Source: Epiperipatus broadwayi | Taxonomy: Eukaryota; Onychophora; Udeonychophora; Euonychophora; Peripatidae | Direction of reading: 5' to 3' | DNA: 64,000 nt | Assembly (NCBI GenBank): GCA_028023455.1 | Contig: JAQFVV010012396.1 | Location: forward strand, 21,698,750 to 21,762,749 | In this document: in pieces, positions 36,989 to 48,845 of the stretch | How the letters are laid out: each line of letters opens with the position of its first letter | Position numbering within the stretch: position 1 is the stretch's first letter | Program-made: the position numbers and the translations under genes | Notes under the pieces: generated by a model | Seen by the model: only the letters and a program-made list of their open reading frames with translations | What the model was told of the DNA's origin: nothing | Databases searched by the model: none

Positions 36989-38665
36989 ATGTCAGATTCA
37001 AAGAAAATTATGTAAACAGTACAAAATTGGTTATTTAAAGCATGGTTTTATTCAGTTACTTACATTCAAGATAGTACCAATGTACCTCATTTGCCAGAAT
37101 GTTTTTTTTTTCAATGAAGCAATGAAACCATATTTAAAAGAATATTTGACTAAAATCCATCCTGACAAAAAAAATAAAGATTTATCCTACTTTCAATTGC
37201 TCAAGGATCAACATTCAAGTTTTTTAACTTTGCCTGATATGTTTTCAATAACAGTGAAACAAGTCAATGATGGATTATGTGCTTCTTACATTATTTCATA
37301 GCTTATTGATGAATCAGGGAAACTGCACACTGATGGTATAAAATAATTGCTGCAGGCTGTGAGATTCTGCATACTGCACAAGCCAGCATCTAACATTATT
37401 AAAAAATTTAATTGAATGACAATACACAGCAAAGACAAAATGATAAAATGACTCAGGATGTGGAGAATTCACTAAATGAGTTCTTTAACAGTACTGAATT
37501 TTCTTTGCAACTCATTGAATCAACCTACAAAACAACAAAGCTTTACTTCTATCATACATTTGCTTCATATAAGATGAAAAAAATTGCCAGGAACTATTAT
37601 TGTCAAGACAATTAGAAACAGACACAAAATGAAAATATATATTTGATGTATTGGAATGCTATTTTACAAAAAAGGATATTCCTTTGAAAAATACATTGTC
37701 AGTTACTGTTGATGATAATCACTATACATTGTGTATTCATAAACAACATTTAGTGGCAAAAAAATCTGAGTGACCATCTTCATTGCTCCTATAGTTTGTA
37801 ATGACAGCAGTTAACAAGATAATAATCAATTCTGTCAATGATAGATTATTTGGGAAGTTTTCTGTTAAAAATGACAAAGATTTCAGTCATTTACTATTGC
37901 ACACAGAAGTTTGTTGTTTATTCAAGCATACCTGGAGAAAGCAATTTTTGAGCTTATTGACTCAGTTGCAGAGTTTTTTGAAAACAGAGATGAGTCATTA
38001 AGAAGAAATTTAATCAAGTTTAAGAATGATACAAATTACATGACAGATTATTTTTAAAAAATTAATAAAACAAATTAATAGCTGTGAGGTGATAATTTAA
38101 ATTTCATTAAAGTAAAAGGAACTATTTCTGGATTCATGTCAAAACAAGGCTTGTATAAACAAAATGTAAGCTGAAGAGAATTTTACCAGTTTCCAAATCT
38201 TGTCTCAGTATAACAGATGATGATGACATTCTAGTATACACCCAGAACTTGGAATCACTTAATGATTTTATGAATTGATTTCAAGACATGCTCAATATGG
38301 CTGTTTCAAAGAACCATCATCAAATCAACATGAAGTAGAATTATTACTGCAAGAGTTGATAGAATTATCAGCAAACAAAAAGCTAAATTTGAAATTTTTA
38401 AAATGGTATTAGGAATTTTGACTCCAAAAGCAAATTCCAATATTATATCCAGTTTTATGGGCTGAAGCAAAGAAGTTCTTCATTGCATTCCCATCATCAT
38501 ATTTGGTAAAAAGAGGATTTAGCCTTGTTATCAGTATATTGACAAAAAATAGAAACTGAATGTTAATAATGCAATGCTGCAACTTAGGACTGCTGATGAC
38601 AAAAAAATGGCACCAAATATTGATAAATTTAGGTCATCACCCCAACATGTCATCTCACAATAGTA
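36989..38665 (+). pseudogene. hAT-superfamily transposase relic (ZBED5-like)
   Basis: The order of a BED-finger hAT transposase is readable through stops and frameshifts. It starts MSDSKK (36989), then KIGYLKHGF and PMYLICQNVFFFNEAMKP (BED region, first Cys lost, about 37030-37130) and HPDKKNKDLSYFQLLKD. DGLCASYIIS (about 37285) follows, then FNSTEFSLQLIEST (about 37505), where the family has the catalytic LDEST, so the Asp is gone. LLLHTEVCCLFKHTW (about 37885) resembles LLLHTEVRWL. DDILVYTQNLESLND (about 38230) comes next, and the dimerisation block FIAFPSSYLVKRGFS (about 38480) closes it. The relic ends near HPNMSSHN (38660). Length and order fit a full-length ancestor. Confidence 0.75.
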
Positions 38666-38792
38666 TTAAGTAGTTGCATTTTTGATAATATTTTGTGTTT
38701 ATTCTACTTTGAGCAAGATGCTAATATAGTTAAATTCCTATATATATATATTTTGTAAAGTACAGGCTTTTTCAAATCTGCCCTCCAATATG

Positions 38793-38970
38793 TAATATAT
38801 AGGGGGTTTGAACTTAGACTTTCACACAACTCTCAACTATCCATGCTATCTCAAACTGCTGACACACTTGATCACACTCAACATGTGTATGATCAAGTGT
38901 ATCAGCAGTTTGAGATATTATGGATAGTTGAGGGTAGTTTGAAAGTCTGAGTTCAAACTCCTATATATTA
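38793..38970. repeat. Long hairpin element with B-box-like ends, copy 2
   Basis: Inverted arms of about 83 bp run from TAATATATAGG (38793) to CCTATATATTA (38970) around a loop of about 10 nt (38876-38885). Inside, GTTTGAACT and GAGTTCAAAC are the worn B-box-like tips, and AGACTTTCACAC matches the hairpin at 23194-23356. TTAAATTCCTATA occurs on both sides (38730-38742 and 38968-38980), so the 240-bp block including the hairpin may have been inserted or duplicated as a unit. Confidence 0.8.
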
Positions 38971-38980
38971 AATTCCTATA

Positions 38981-41900
38981 ATAAATAAACAAAAATGTCT
39001 TTGTTTTTGTAAGGGGAGTCCTGATTGAATTACTATTTAAAAAGGTGGAGTCTGACCCAAGACAGGGACGGGAGTCTGGTTTAAATCATATCGTACCTTC
39101 CATTTAACCTTGAGATAAATAATAAACAAACAAAAAAAACATTTTTTTTTTAAAATATGCTTTTAAAGATTGTGATTTTTAACATTCTATAACTTGTAAA
39201 AAAAAAAAGTAAAGATTTTGAAAATAATTGGAATATTGATCAAAGGGGAATTTTATAAATTTATACAAAAGTATATTTAACCTAACATTTTATTCAAAGA
39301 ATTTTAGCTTTATTTACATTAAATTTTTGATAATATATAGGAAACTGAAATTACCTTTTTGCCTGTCATTAATTTATGATGACCAAGTACATATGGTCAT
39401 AATGTTACATTTCTTGGGTGGAAGGGGGTAATGCAGTGTTAAAATGATTAATTTGAGGCTAGAAATTTTTGAAGTCAATGTATCACTTCCGGTATTTGAA
39501 CGTTAAATGACTCCCAGGCAGCTAAGTATTTAATTACTTTAAAAGTTAAATGATATTATTTGTATATACTTACATATATAATTTAAACATTACGTCTACT
39601 TTTTTTATTCAAGAAACTTTGTGCGAGAGACTCTTACGTAATGAACTGCTTAATTACTTTGATAACTCTTGTCCAGTATGTATATGTACGTAAACACACA
39701 CTTAAACTCAAGCATAAATAAATTTTTATTGTATGAACGGCTTTTTTTTCTTTTTGCTAAACACATAAAACAATCTTTTAATACATTTATCATCTATTAA
39801 CAATTCAATAATCGCTGAAAAGTTAAGACCATTTAAAGGTCTACGAGTATCAATCAAACAAAATCATCCACTTCAAAACCCATCTTATATTCTTATTTTT
39901 CCTTTTCCAATCAATTACAAATTCCTATAACAAATTTAATGAATTTCTTCACTTAGATAAATCCTCCACTATTCCTAGGATAAACATTTCTGTTCAATTC
40001 CCCGAAACACTCGTCTTTTATTTTTCTGATTGTGATCAAAAAGTGCATCATCAATTTTATCTTTCCCAGAATTCTTAACTACAAAACAGTTTGAACTCTC
40101 TGAAAATAAAGTCAAAATTTATCAGAGAAAACAAATGAAGTTTTATCTTTAGCAGAAAATGACTAATGTAATCTGGTACCCTCTTTCTTTAGTATAAAGG
40201 ACTGTCTTGTACAGTGACTTTATCAGCTTAGCCTGCCATTTTATCTCGGAGTTTCTCACTATAAAACATATGTCCTTTGATTATTCTGTTAGACTTTTCT
40301 ATTACTTGGATGTCATTTACCCATATGGAAACACATTCCAGATTTTTTTTCCCTACATAAACTAGGTCAAAATTTTTTTCACAAGTACGTATAATATGAT
40401 TTTACTTTTTCATTGTTAATATCATTATAAAAATAAATTAGCTATTTATTATAAGATTTTATACGCGAATCAAAAGCTTATGTTTAACCCTTTATAACTT
40501 AAATGATAATATTTTGCGTTATTTTTTTCATTTTCTTATTTACACACATATATATTCAGTAATAAAAAAAGTAAAGTAATATATATATAAAAAAAACAAT
40601 TAAATGAAACTCCGGAAATGATTTATTACATAAAAATGGATAGTGGATGCCAAGTAATACGCATACTATTTTCAAAAAGTTATTGAATAACATAGTAGAT
40701 AACGTAAATACGCTTTGTATATAAAAAAGCGATTTGTTGCTAAGAAGGTCATGTGACATTTTAGTATCAGAAATAATATGTTAAATTTTAAACATAATCC
40801 TTTGCTTTTGAGATCATCATTCAAACACTGCCTGGATATTACATGGTATAATTCAATACCTGTTTATTCAGGTAGCTATGTGATGTTTGAATAACAGATG
40901 ATGTGGATTGAGCTTTATTGCAAAAATTCTTCAATCAATAATCTACTATTATGCTGATAATGTCACAAATTATTTCAATACGAATGGGTATGCATTTAAA
41001 ACATGTATAAGTATATAATCACTGTAAAAATCTCATTTTTTATTTTAATTTTTCTTCAACTAATTATGATAGTCACAAACAATGAATTTAATATTATTCA
41101 ACAATTCTTTATATATATATAATTTATTAACACTTATCAAAAGAAAGCATTAAACTTGTGAATTCTATATTATATTGCTGTTGAATTTTAATTGATATAA
41201 AACAAGTTAAGTTAGTAGACCAAATCTAATCAAGAGATATCATAGTCTATTATAAGTTAAATCTTGGTCAGTTAGTTTTATGTTCAATAGCCTTGCAGAA
41301 TATCTCTGAGTATATTACCAAATGATAAAATAATATTATTAATAATAATTTTAATATAATAAATTAAGATGAAAATGCTTTATCCAAGTATTTTGTACTC
41401 AAATACTTTATCATGGTCTGTTCTGTGGATGGTCTTAAGATATTCAAATGGAAAGTAAAAGCTTATTCATAATAATTATCATCATGCTAATTTTAGAATA
41501 ATGAAATAAATAAAAAAGTTTTCCATAAAAGAGTAATAAACTTATACTGAAGAATGTTGCTAAGTAGTGTAAACATTTTAACCTGCAGTGGCTATTATCG
41601 CTACATCAAAATTCAAATACTTTAAATCCATATTGTGTTATAAATTAAACAGATGTACCTCTTAGTACTTTCATAAGAATTTATCTATATTGCAAAAATC
41701 AAATCAGTTTACATTTAGCTTATCTAGTTCAGTTTCATACTCTTCTCCCTCACTGCCATTTAACAGTTGCTGTAGTCAAGACAATTTTTTTTCCCATCTT
41801 TTTCGAATGATGATTTTTTTCGCTACTTTTTAAAATGAATATTGTAAAAATTGTTGTAAATAATGGCAACAATAATAAATAGCAAATTTATTTGATTAAA

Positions 41901-43494
41901 ATCACAGTATAAATGAAAGCAATCTTATATATACAATCCTTATTTTCTCTGGTGTCTCATTGGTGAATGTATTAATGTTTGTCCAATGTCATGTGTCGAC
42001 AACTAAGTTTACGTAAAAGAAGTAATTCCAATTGGATAATAATCAATACATGTGCTTTTAATGACATAAGTATAGTATTTTAATTGTGAAGAAAATGTAA
42101 TTATAATTCATAAATTCATGTTTGATATTTAGTGAGGAGGAAAAAATAGATGCTATAATGTTGCATTTTTAGTTAGGATGTAATTCAAGTCGAAATGATG
42201 GCATTCAGACAAATGTATAATTCTCACATTTAAAATCTTTTAATTTACATAAAATCTTAAATCTTTTGATTAAGGCAACCAATTAAAAAAATTACAAATA
42301 TTATATTTAACAAAAAAAAATATTACAAAAATGGTGTTTTGGTTTTAATAAGCAGTAACTGTTTGCTGTTGAAAAATATAAAAAATTAATTTCATTTTTT
42401 TATCCAGGGGGTGCTCCAGTAAATATATAATTGTGCTGTAGTGTTCTCAAATATAACAGGTATATTTAAAAATGTTAATTTTAATTTAGCTTTATTAAAA
42501 TGCTTTCATGGTCCGTCAATCTTTTATATAGTTCAGATGAATGACCTATTCAGCAATGTTTAGTAACAAAACAACAGCATATATTTGTATTAAATCTTTA
42601 AAAAATTGTTAAAGTAACCCATTAAAAAAATACAAATATTAGATTTAATAATACAAAATTTTTATTGCAAAAAAGTAACAATGTGAAATTAAATATCAAA
42701 TAATGGGCTTTCAAAAGGCTGGTTATTTGTACTAATATAATATAAAAAAAGGTGTCAACTGAATTCAATTAAATAAAAATACATTTTCTTATTATATATA
42801 TATTACACAGATAATTCAACATTTATATAAATAATGCTTATAATTAAAATTACAAATTTGAAATGATATCTATATAAAACAAATGTATATCTTAGTGTCA
42901 GTATGAGATATCAAGTTGTGATATAAATGTTATTTATCACATTATAGCCATTGCTGGTGTGTCTACTCTAGAATGATAATGTTGTAGCTCTGTAAAAAGA
43001 AACAAGACTTTTAACTTTATGGAAAATACATGCTTTAAGTTCAAATTTTACTACTTACATATAATTCTTTCATTTTTTTCACCAGTTGTTATTTGGTTAA
43101 TTATCTATTTTCAGGGAGTGTGGAAGTATTTGTTTGTTTTTTCCTCAAAATTATTTTTTTGAACATGTGTTTCTTGTTAAGGTTAAAAAATATTAAGAAA
43201 TCAAATGTAAATTCATGTTAACTTTAAATATTAATATTTTTACAAATACCATTCACAACATTTAATGAATTATTTTTTGTACATACATTATAATGTACAC
43301 ATTATTAACGCATTGCATATATTATCATGATATTTTTATGTTTACCATAGAATTTTTGTTCAAGCTGTTGGTTAATTATTTTTCCTAATCTTTTGCAAAA
43401 ATGCTTAAAATTTGAAATTTACCAGTGACACAAGAAGATGCAGTGAGGTATTTTCAAAATTGTAAAATAGTGCCTGTGTGAAAAGTGTAATATG
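38981..43494. other. AT-rich non-coding DNA, nothing recognised
   Basis: No open frame above chance, no RNA gene. A somewhat less AT-rich patch at 39040-39110 could be the worn edge of the hAT element. I could not show it. Confidence 0.4.
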
Positions 43495-43600
43495 TCAAGC
43501 CTTGGTGGTCGAGAGGTCAGCACAGCTGCCTTACAAGCAGTTGGTCTGGGTTAGTGGGTTTTCTTCCTGGCTGATGCTATGACATATGAAAAAAAAATGG
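43495..43600 (+). mobile_element. tRNA-derived SINE, copy 2
   Basis: Shares TGGTCGAGAGGTC (A-box-like), AGCTGCCTT-CAAGCA, and GGCTGATGCTATGACATATG with 29005-29140. The B box has decayed (GTGGGTTTTCTTCC). An A-rich stretch follows. Confidence 0.6.
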
Positions 43601-45000
43601 GAAAGATATTAAACTTTCTGTGCAAATGGAGATAATGGTGGTATAATCTCAAAATTTATTCAAAGCAAGTATTCTTTCATCATGTTTTTTTATTTTGTTT
43701 AATACAGTTATATTAATTTCTATTTAATTTCATACATTTGGAGTTTTGGGTAATTCATTAAGTTTTTATAATCATCTTAAAAACAGCTATATTGTTTAAA
43801 ACATGATGCCTCTGAAAATTGATAATTAAGCAAAAGATACTCCAAGAAGAGAGTGAAGAAATTATACATAAGTACTCAAATTTTTTTTAATCTCCAAAAT
43901 GAATGATATCTACAAAGAATTCAAATCCAGATAATGGTTCAATGAGTTTTAAAATATATATATATTTCATGATGATCTTACACTTCTTTGTTCTAAAAAA
44001 CTTGTACCCAAAGAATTCTTATCTTTATCCATTACAGTGAAGAATATTTATTTTAGTTCAGTACAGACAATGCCTCTGGAAGAAAAATTCTGTCAGCAAA
44101 ATAATTCTTTTCAATTTTACAAGATTATCATCATATTTTTTGGATTTCCTTTTCACCTATTCTTAAAATCACTTTAAAACTAACATTCAAAATTAAATAT
44201 TGAAATCCACTGAAAATAGAATTAATTTATATTGCAATAATTATCTTTGTTTTCATGATGAAGAATCACTGATCAACATGCTTATATCCCAGGAAATTGA
44301 TTACTACATCCTGTTATAAAATTTAATATTTCTTGCAATCACATCAATAGAAAAGTGTAATAACCTTCTAAATTTAATGGGTTCTTGTTGCATGGTCTTT
44401 GCATGTTTCAGCTACAAGATCAGTTAATTTATTGTTTTCATTTTGGAACTATTTTTTAAAGATTCAAAGTTTTAAATAATCACTCCTATAGATATTTTAT
44501 GATCTCTACAAAACATTTTTTACAGTTTCACTAAAATTTTTAGCAGCATGTACTGCTAGAACATCATATCAGTATGCTAATAAAATTAACTAATGGGGTT
44601 CTTATATATTAGCATATATACTGAAACAGATATACTGTTCCCTGTGTATATATATTCAAAAGATCCCCAAAAGACTAGCATGATTTGATCAAATTAAAAA
44701 AGAAATAAAGTAAAAAGTTTATAGTTAAAAGAAAATCATTATTGATTTTATAGTTTCAAATTATGATGTAAATAAAAGCTGGCAGTTATTAAAAAAGATT
44801 ATATTTTTAATTTTTGGAATGATCTTTTTAAATAAAGTGTTATATCAGCTTGAGGCAGTCTTAATCAATTGAAAAACATGGCTTAATCTTTATGCTTTCT
44901 TATCTATTCCACTAAAAAAGTAGATTATCCAATCATTATGAAGAGAAAGGCAATCGGGCTTAAATGAGAGCAGTATGCAAATCAGGTACAGTGAAAAAGG
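43601..45000. other. AT-rich non-coding DNA, nothing recognised
   Basis: No supported features. Confidence 0.4.
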
Positions 45001-45004
45001 CTGT

Positions 45005-45075
45005 TTAATCAATCTGGAGAGCAGAATATAAATAGTCAAGTTGGAAGTTCAGAGGCAGATTAGATTGGATTTTTA
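45005..45075 (+). promoter_or_regulatory. TATA-box promoter-like sequence
   Basis: TATAAATA (45027-45034) lies in a less AT-rich block, with GTTGGAAGTTCAGAGG about 30 bp downstream as a possible start region. GTTTAATCAATC upstream recalls GTTTAATCTACCAATC at the 19.7-kb site. No gene follows. An LTR or other element promoter is possible. Confidence 0.35.
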
Positions 45076-45422
45076 AAGTGTATGTTTAAAAAAGATTTTT
45101 TTGAAAGATTTTTTGAAAAAGTTAGTAACAAAAGTGAAGAATTAAAAAGTTGAAATTCTTATTTAAGTGTTACTCAACTCTGACTTTCGTCATCTTGGAA
45201 TATAACCTTTACAATCACTGTTAATAATGGAAAAAGAAATCATTATTCAGGAAATTATAACCATGGAAGGATGAACTAAGAGCTTTTTCTCTCCATTCTA
45301 CGCCATGATTTTCCAGGATAGACATCATAGAAAGAAGATAATGCCATTCAGCTGAAATGCGATGCCCCTTTTGAAAGCAGTTACAACATGGATATGAAGA
45401 AACAAACTGGATGAATGAAGGT

Positions 45423-45960
45423 AATGATTTTATAAAAATATTTGATACTATGTGTGTTTATAGAAGACAAGACAAAACATATTTCTTAAACTAAAATTAT
45501 ATGTGTTTTTAAAAGACAAACAAAATGTCTTTATTATAATTAATAAAAAAAAGAATTATTAATAAAAATAGCTGCGTAAAAATACATTCTGTTAATAATA
45601 AATTGTAAATGATAGATATTAAAAATATCTATAATCAAAAGGCATTTTTAATAAGGATTGACTTCTCATCTACAGATACATTTGAATTAAAATAAAGTAA
45701 AAACGAATACTTGTAATGATTTTATATATATATATTTTAATATTTATATGTGTTTATAAAGGAGAAAACAAAACATCTTTCTTAAAAAGAAAAAGAAAAT
45801 TATGAACAAATTTAGCTATGGAAATACGTTTTATTAAAGATAAATTATAACTACTAAAATACCTATAATCAAAATGCATTTTAAATAAGGATTGACTTCT
45901 CATCTACAGATACATTTGAATTAAAATAAACTAAAAAACGAATACTTATAATGATTGATA
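45423..45960. repeat. Two-copy direct repeat, roughly 240-290 bp per unit
   Basis: Copies start at about 45423 and 45715 with AATGATTTTATA. Both contain TATGTGTTTATA, AACAAAACAT, ATCAAAA-GCATTTT, AAGGATTGACTTCTCATCTA and CAGATACATTTGAATTAAAA. The first copy carries an extra internal segment. A third start (AATGATTG) is present at 45951. Confidence 0.8.
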
Positions 45961-46220
45961 TTATTGATTTACAAATAAATATACCTAGAGAAGTCAGAAA
46001 TACTGAGCTATTACAGATAACTCTAACTGGCTAATAAATAAATGCAGCTGCTGATCAACTTATATGAAGAAATATACATCTGTGGCAGACCAAACAACAA
46101 TATTTATGATAGATTAACTAACTTAAAATGAACTGGAACTTTGAATTAGAGGTAAAATATAAACTGTTAAAGAACTTGCATTCTTTAACTCATATTGCGC
46201 TATTATTGGATACATACCAA

Positions 46221-46440
46221 GTTATACAATGGACTGTAAATAAAATATTTGTAATTGAGCAAATTCAGTTACACAATGGACTGTAAACAAAATATTTGTA
46301 ATTGAGCAAATTCAGTTACACAATGGACTGTAAATAAAATATTTATAATTGTGCAAATTCAGTTACACAATGGAATGTAAATGAAGTATTTGTAATTGTG
46401 CAAGTTCAGATACACAATGGACAATAAATAAAATGTTTGT
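46221..46440. repeat. 47-bp tandem repeat, about 4.7 copies
   Basis: Units begin at 46221, 46268, 46315, 46362 and 46409 with GTTACACAATGGACTGTAAA or close variants, followed by AATATTTGTAATTGAGCAAA. The last unit is truncated. Period is exactly 47 bp throughout. Confidence 0.92.
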
Positions 46441-46585
46441 TGAATTAACTATATGAGGAATTAAGTGGAATTCTGAATTAAATGGAATGCTATCAGTTGT
46501 CTTCATTACTCTCTCTGTTGTCTCGATATGTCACACTCCTCTCTGTTCAATAACTAAATGATTACAGATATAAACTGTTAAAGAA

Positions 46586-46620
46586 CTGTTGAGAGAAGGA
46601 CTTTATTATACTCTCAACAG
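46586..46620 (+). repeat. 10-bp perfect hairpin followed by a T run
   Basis: CTGTTGAGAG (46586-46595) and CTCTCAACAG (46611-46620), loop 15 nt, then ATTACTTTTTTTT. Terminator-like in shape, but no transcript is known. Confidence 0.5.
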
Positions 46621-46924
46621 ATTACTTTTTTTTTAAAGTCATATAGAAATATTTTGCTTGATGGACCTTTATTTAAATTTGTTATTAAATAAAACTATTG
46701 TTATTTAAAATTAATCTTAGTTATCCAGTTGTTCAATTCTATTTTTGTTTTTATTGCATCACTCATCATTCAATACACTTGTTCATGAGAATCTCATGCC
46801 TACTGAGCTATGTCTGGCATAACTAGACCTAGGTAAGTCAGGTTGTAGTGAGATGGAACTCTAGTGGCGCTGTTTGGAAAACCAAACATATAAATGTCTA
46901 GATGCTTTCAGCCTCTATGGTGCT

Positions 46925-47031
46925 ACATCCTCTGATGAGCAGGAAATATTGTTGCAGGGGGGGGGGTTAACATCTGCATTGGGTAATGCCAATTGATAGT
47001 TCCTTCCTGCAACATGCTCATCAGAAAATTG
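46925..47031. repeat. Foldback with CTGATGAGCA arms and a G tract
   Basis: CTCTGATGAGCA (46930-46941) with TTGTTGCAGG and the opposite CCTGCAACATGCTCATCAG (47011-47029) form imperfect inverted arms around a run of about 10 G. The arms contain CUGAUGA but lack GAAA, so they are not valid hammerheads. Confidence 0.5.
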
Positions 47032-47040
47032 TTACAACTG

Positions 47041-48207
47041 AAGTAATAAAAGGGTTGTATGGTGGTCCGATTACAATATTTAATATTTTATCTGATGTTT
47101 TTAATGCAATAATTTGTCTCAACAATAACATGAACATTAGAAAGTTTAAATCTTGATTCCTTGAACCAACATATTTGGATTTTCTGATAAAAATAATTTT
47201 TGAGATTCTTCTCACAAACATTTCCTTATTGGTTAGAATAGTGATAGAATCCATTCCTTAGATAGCTAAAATAAAGAAACAATACACTATTTTCTTTTTT
47301 ATTGTAATAGATTACAGAAATACAAAGGTATCATTATGACTGTGATATGTCTCTTATTCTGCTATTATACAGACTTATTAACAACAAGGAGTGAGGGCCC
47401 TTCCTAAATATTAAGCCTCATTTATTCTCTTCAAATGATGATTTATAGACGCCACTTTGTATTTAAACATATTATATCTAAACTCCAAGTTTTTTTATAA
47501 TAGAATTAAACATAGAGATCAGACTCTTGCCTTTGATATTTATTCAAACACTTGAAGTCTTCTCTTATTACATGCAATTTATTTTATATAGATTATTGTA
47601 GAAATTAGTTGTTTGTTTTTAACATTATTTAAATTTTTATAGCCCCCCCCCCCAACATATACTTTTTTTAAAGAAAAAGAATAACACATTATTTTATTAT
47701 ATAAATTTGTATAGGAAAAAATGGCATTTAAATTTATTTTTTACTTTGTAGTTATAATAAAATATTATCTTAAATTAGCTTACCATTTCCTGTATATATA
47801 ATCATATCAGCAACATCACAGACTCTCATATGCTTACTCATATATCTGAGAGCAATTATCTTCACTCTATTCTATAAATAATAGTGTTTTTTTTAGTTTT
47901 AAATTGATATCATAACATTTAGTAGTTTTATTATCACTATTTTTATAATTTAACACATCAATTTATGTAAAATTCATAACTAATCTAACTTAAGTACAAC
48001 TAATAATTATAAGTTATATATTTCATTGAGCAAGGTAAAAAATAGTAAACAAATAAGTCCAAACATGAGTATAATGCAAAACAAACCTTTATTATATAGA
48101 ATTATAAATTATTTATATAAAAAAAATATATGAAAAATATTGTATAGTTGTAGGTAATTGAAAATCTTGCATCTGGAATTTCATAGTTACAGTTGGTTAG
48201 AGTGTTC
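47041..48207. other. AT-rich non-coding DNA with a C tract
   Basis: A run of C lies at 47643-47653. The minus-strand frame 47021-47254 ends NIVIGPPYNPFITSVVTIF but matches nothing I know. No gene call is made. Confidence 0.35.
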
Positions 48208-48845
48208 TTAAAATATGAAATAAAGATTGATTATGATGAGTTAGAAAAAGTTAACAGTTACAAATACCTTGGTCAGATTATAAATACAGATAGAAACATA
48301 ATGGATGAAATTAATCATAGAATTAAACTTGGTTGGAGTGCTTTTGGTAGAAATAATTTGATACTAAAAGGAAATATGCCTATGTGTTTGAAAAGGAAGG
48401 TTTTTAATAAATGTGTTTTACCAGTTCTTACTTATGGATCTGAAACTTGGACACTTAATAGAAGAGCAATACAGAAACTTTAAATCACTCAAAGAAGTAT
48501 GGAGAGATGTATGTTGGGAGTAACAAGAAGAGATTGAAAACACAATATATGGATAAGAGAACAAACAGGTGTTATTGACCTCATTGAAAAAATTAAAAGA
48601 CTGAAGTGGATTTGGACTGGATATATTTCTAGAAGATATGATAATAGATGGACAATTAAAATCTTAAACTGGACTCCAAGAGATTGTAAAAGACCCAGAA
48701 ATAAACCATATGTGAGATGGATGGATGAAATAAGAAAGTGTGCAGGGATGATATGGAGAAGAGAAGCTAAAGATCAGAGAAGATGGATTGAACTTAGACC
48801 TTCACCCTTCAGTAGATTAATAATGGTTGTTGATGATGATGAGAG
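48208..48845 (+). mobile_element. RTE 3' fragment, plus strand
   Basis: 5'-truncated copy starting in the thumb region (KIDYDELEKVNSYKYLGQ). It remains open to 48483, then becomes frame-broken through TQRSMERCMLGVTRRD and RWMDEIRKCAG. It ends AATGGTTGTTGATGATGATG, the family 3' tail. The truncation point differs from the other copies. Confidence 0.85.

Noticed and set aside
46221-46440. CRISPR array
   Set aside because: The 47-bp units are directly adjacent with no unique spacers. It is a simple tandem repeat in eukaryotic DNA.
46930-46960. CUGAUGA followed by a GCA...UGC stem, as a hammerhead
   Set aside because: No GAAA box follows stem II and no stem I pairing is possible on either strand.
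47021-47254. Minus-strand 77-codon frame ending GPPYNPFITSVVTIF as a gene
   Set aside because: No recognisable domain, no splice signals, and only a short frame. Kept as unassigned.
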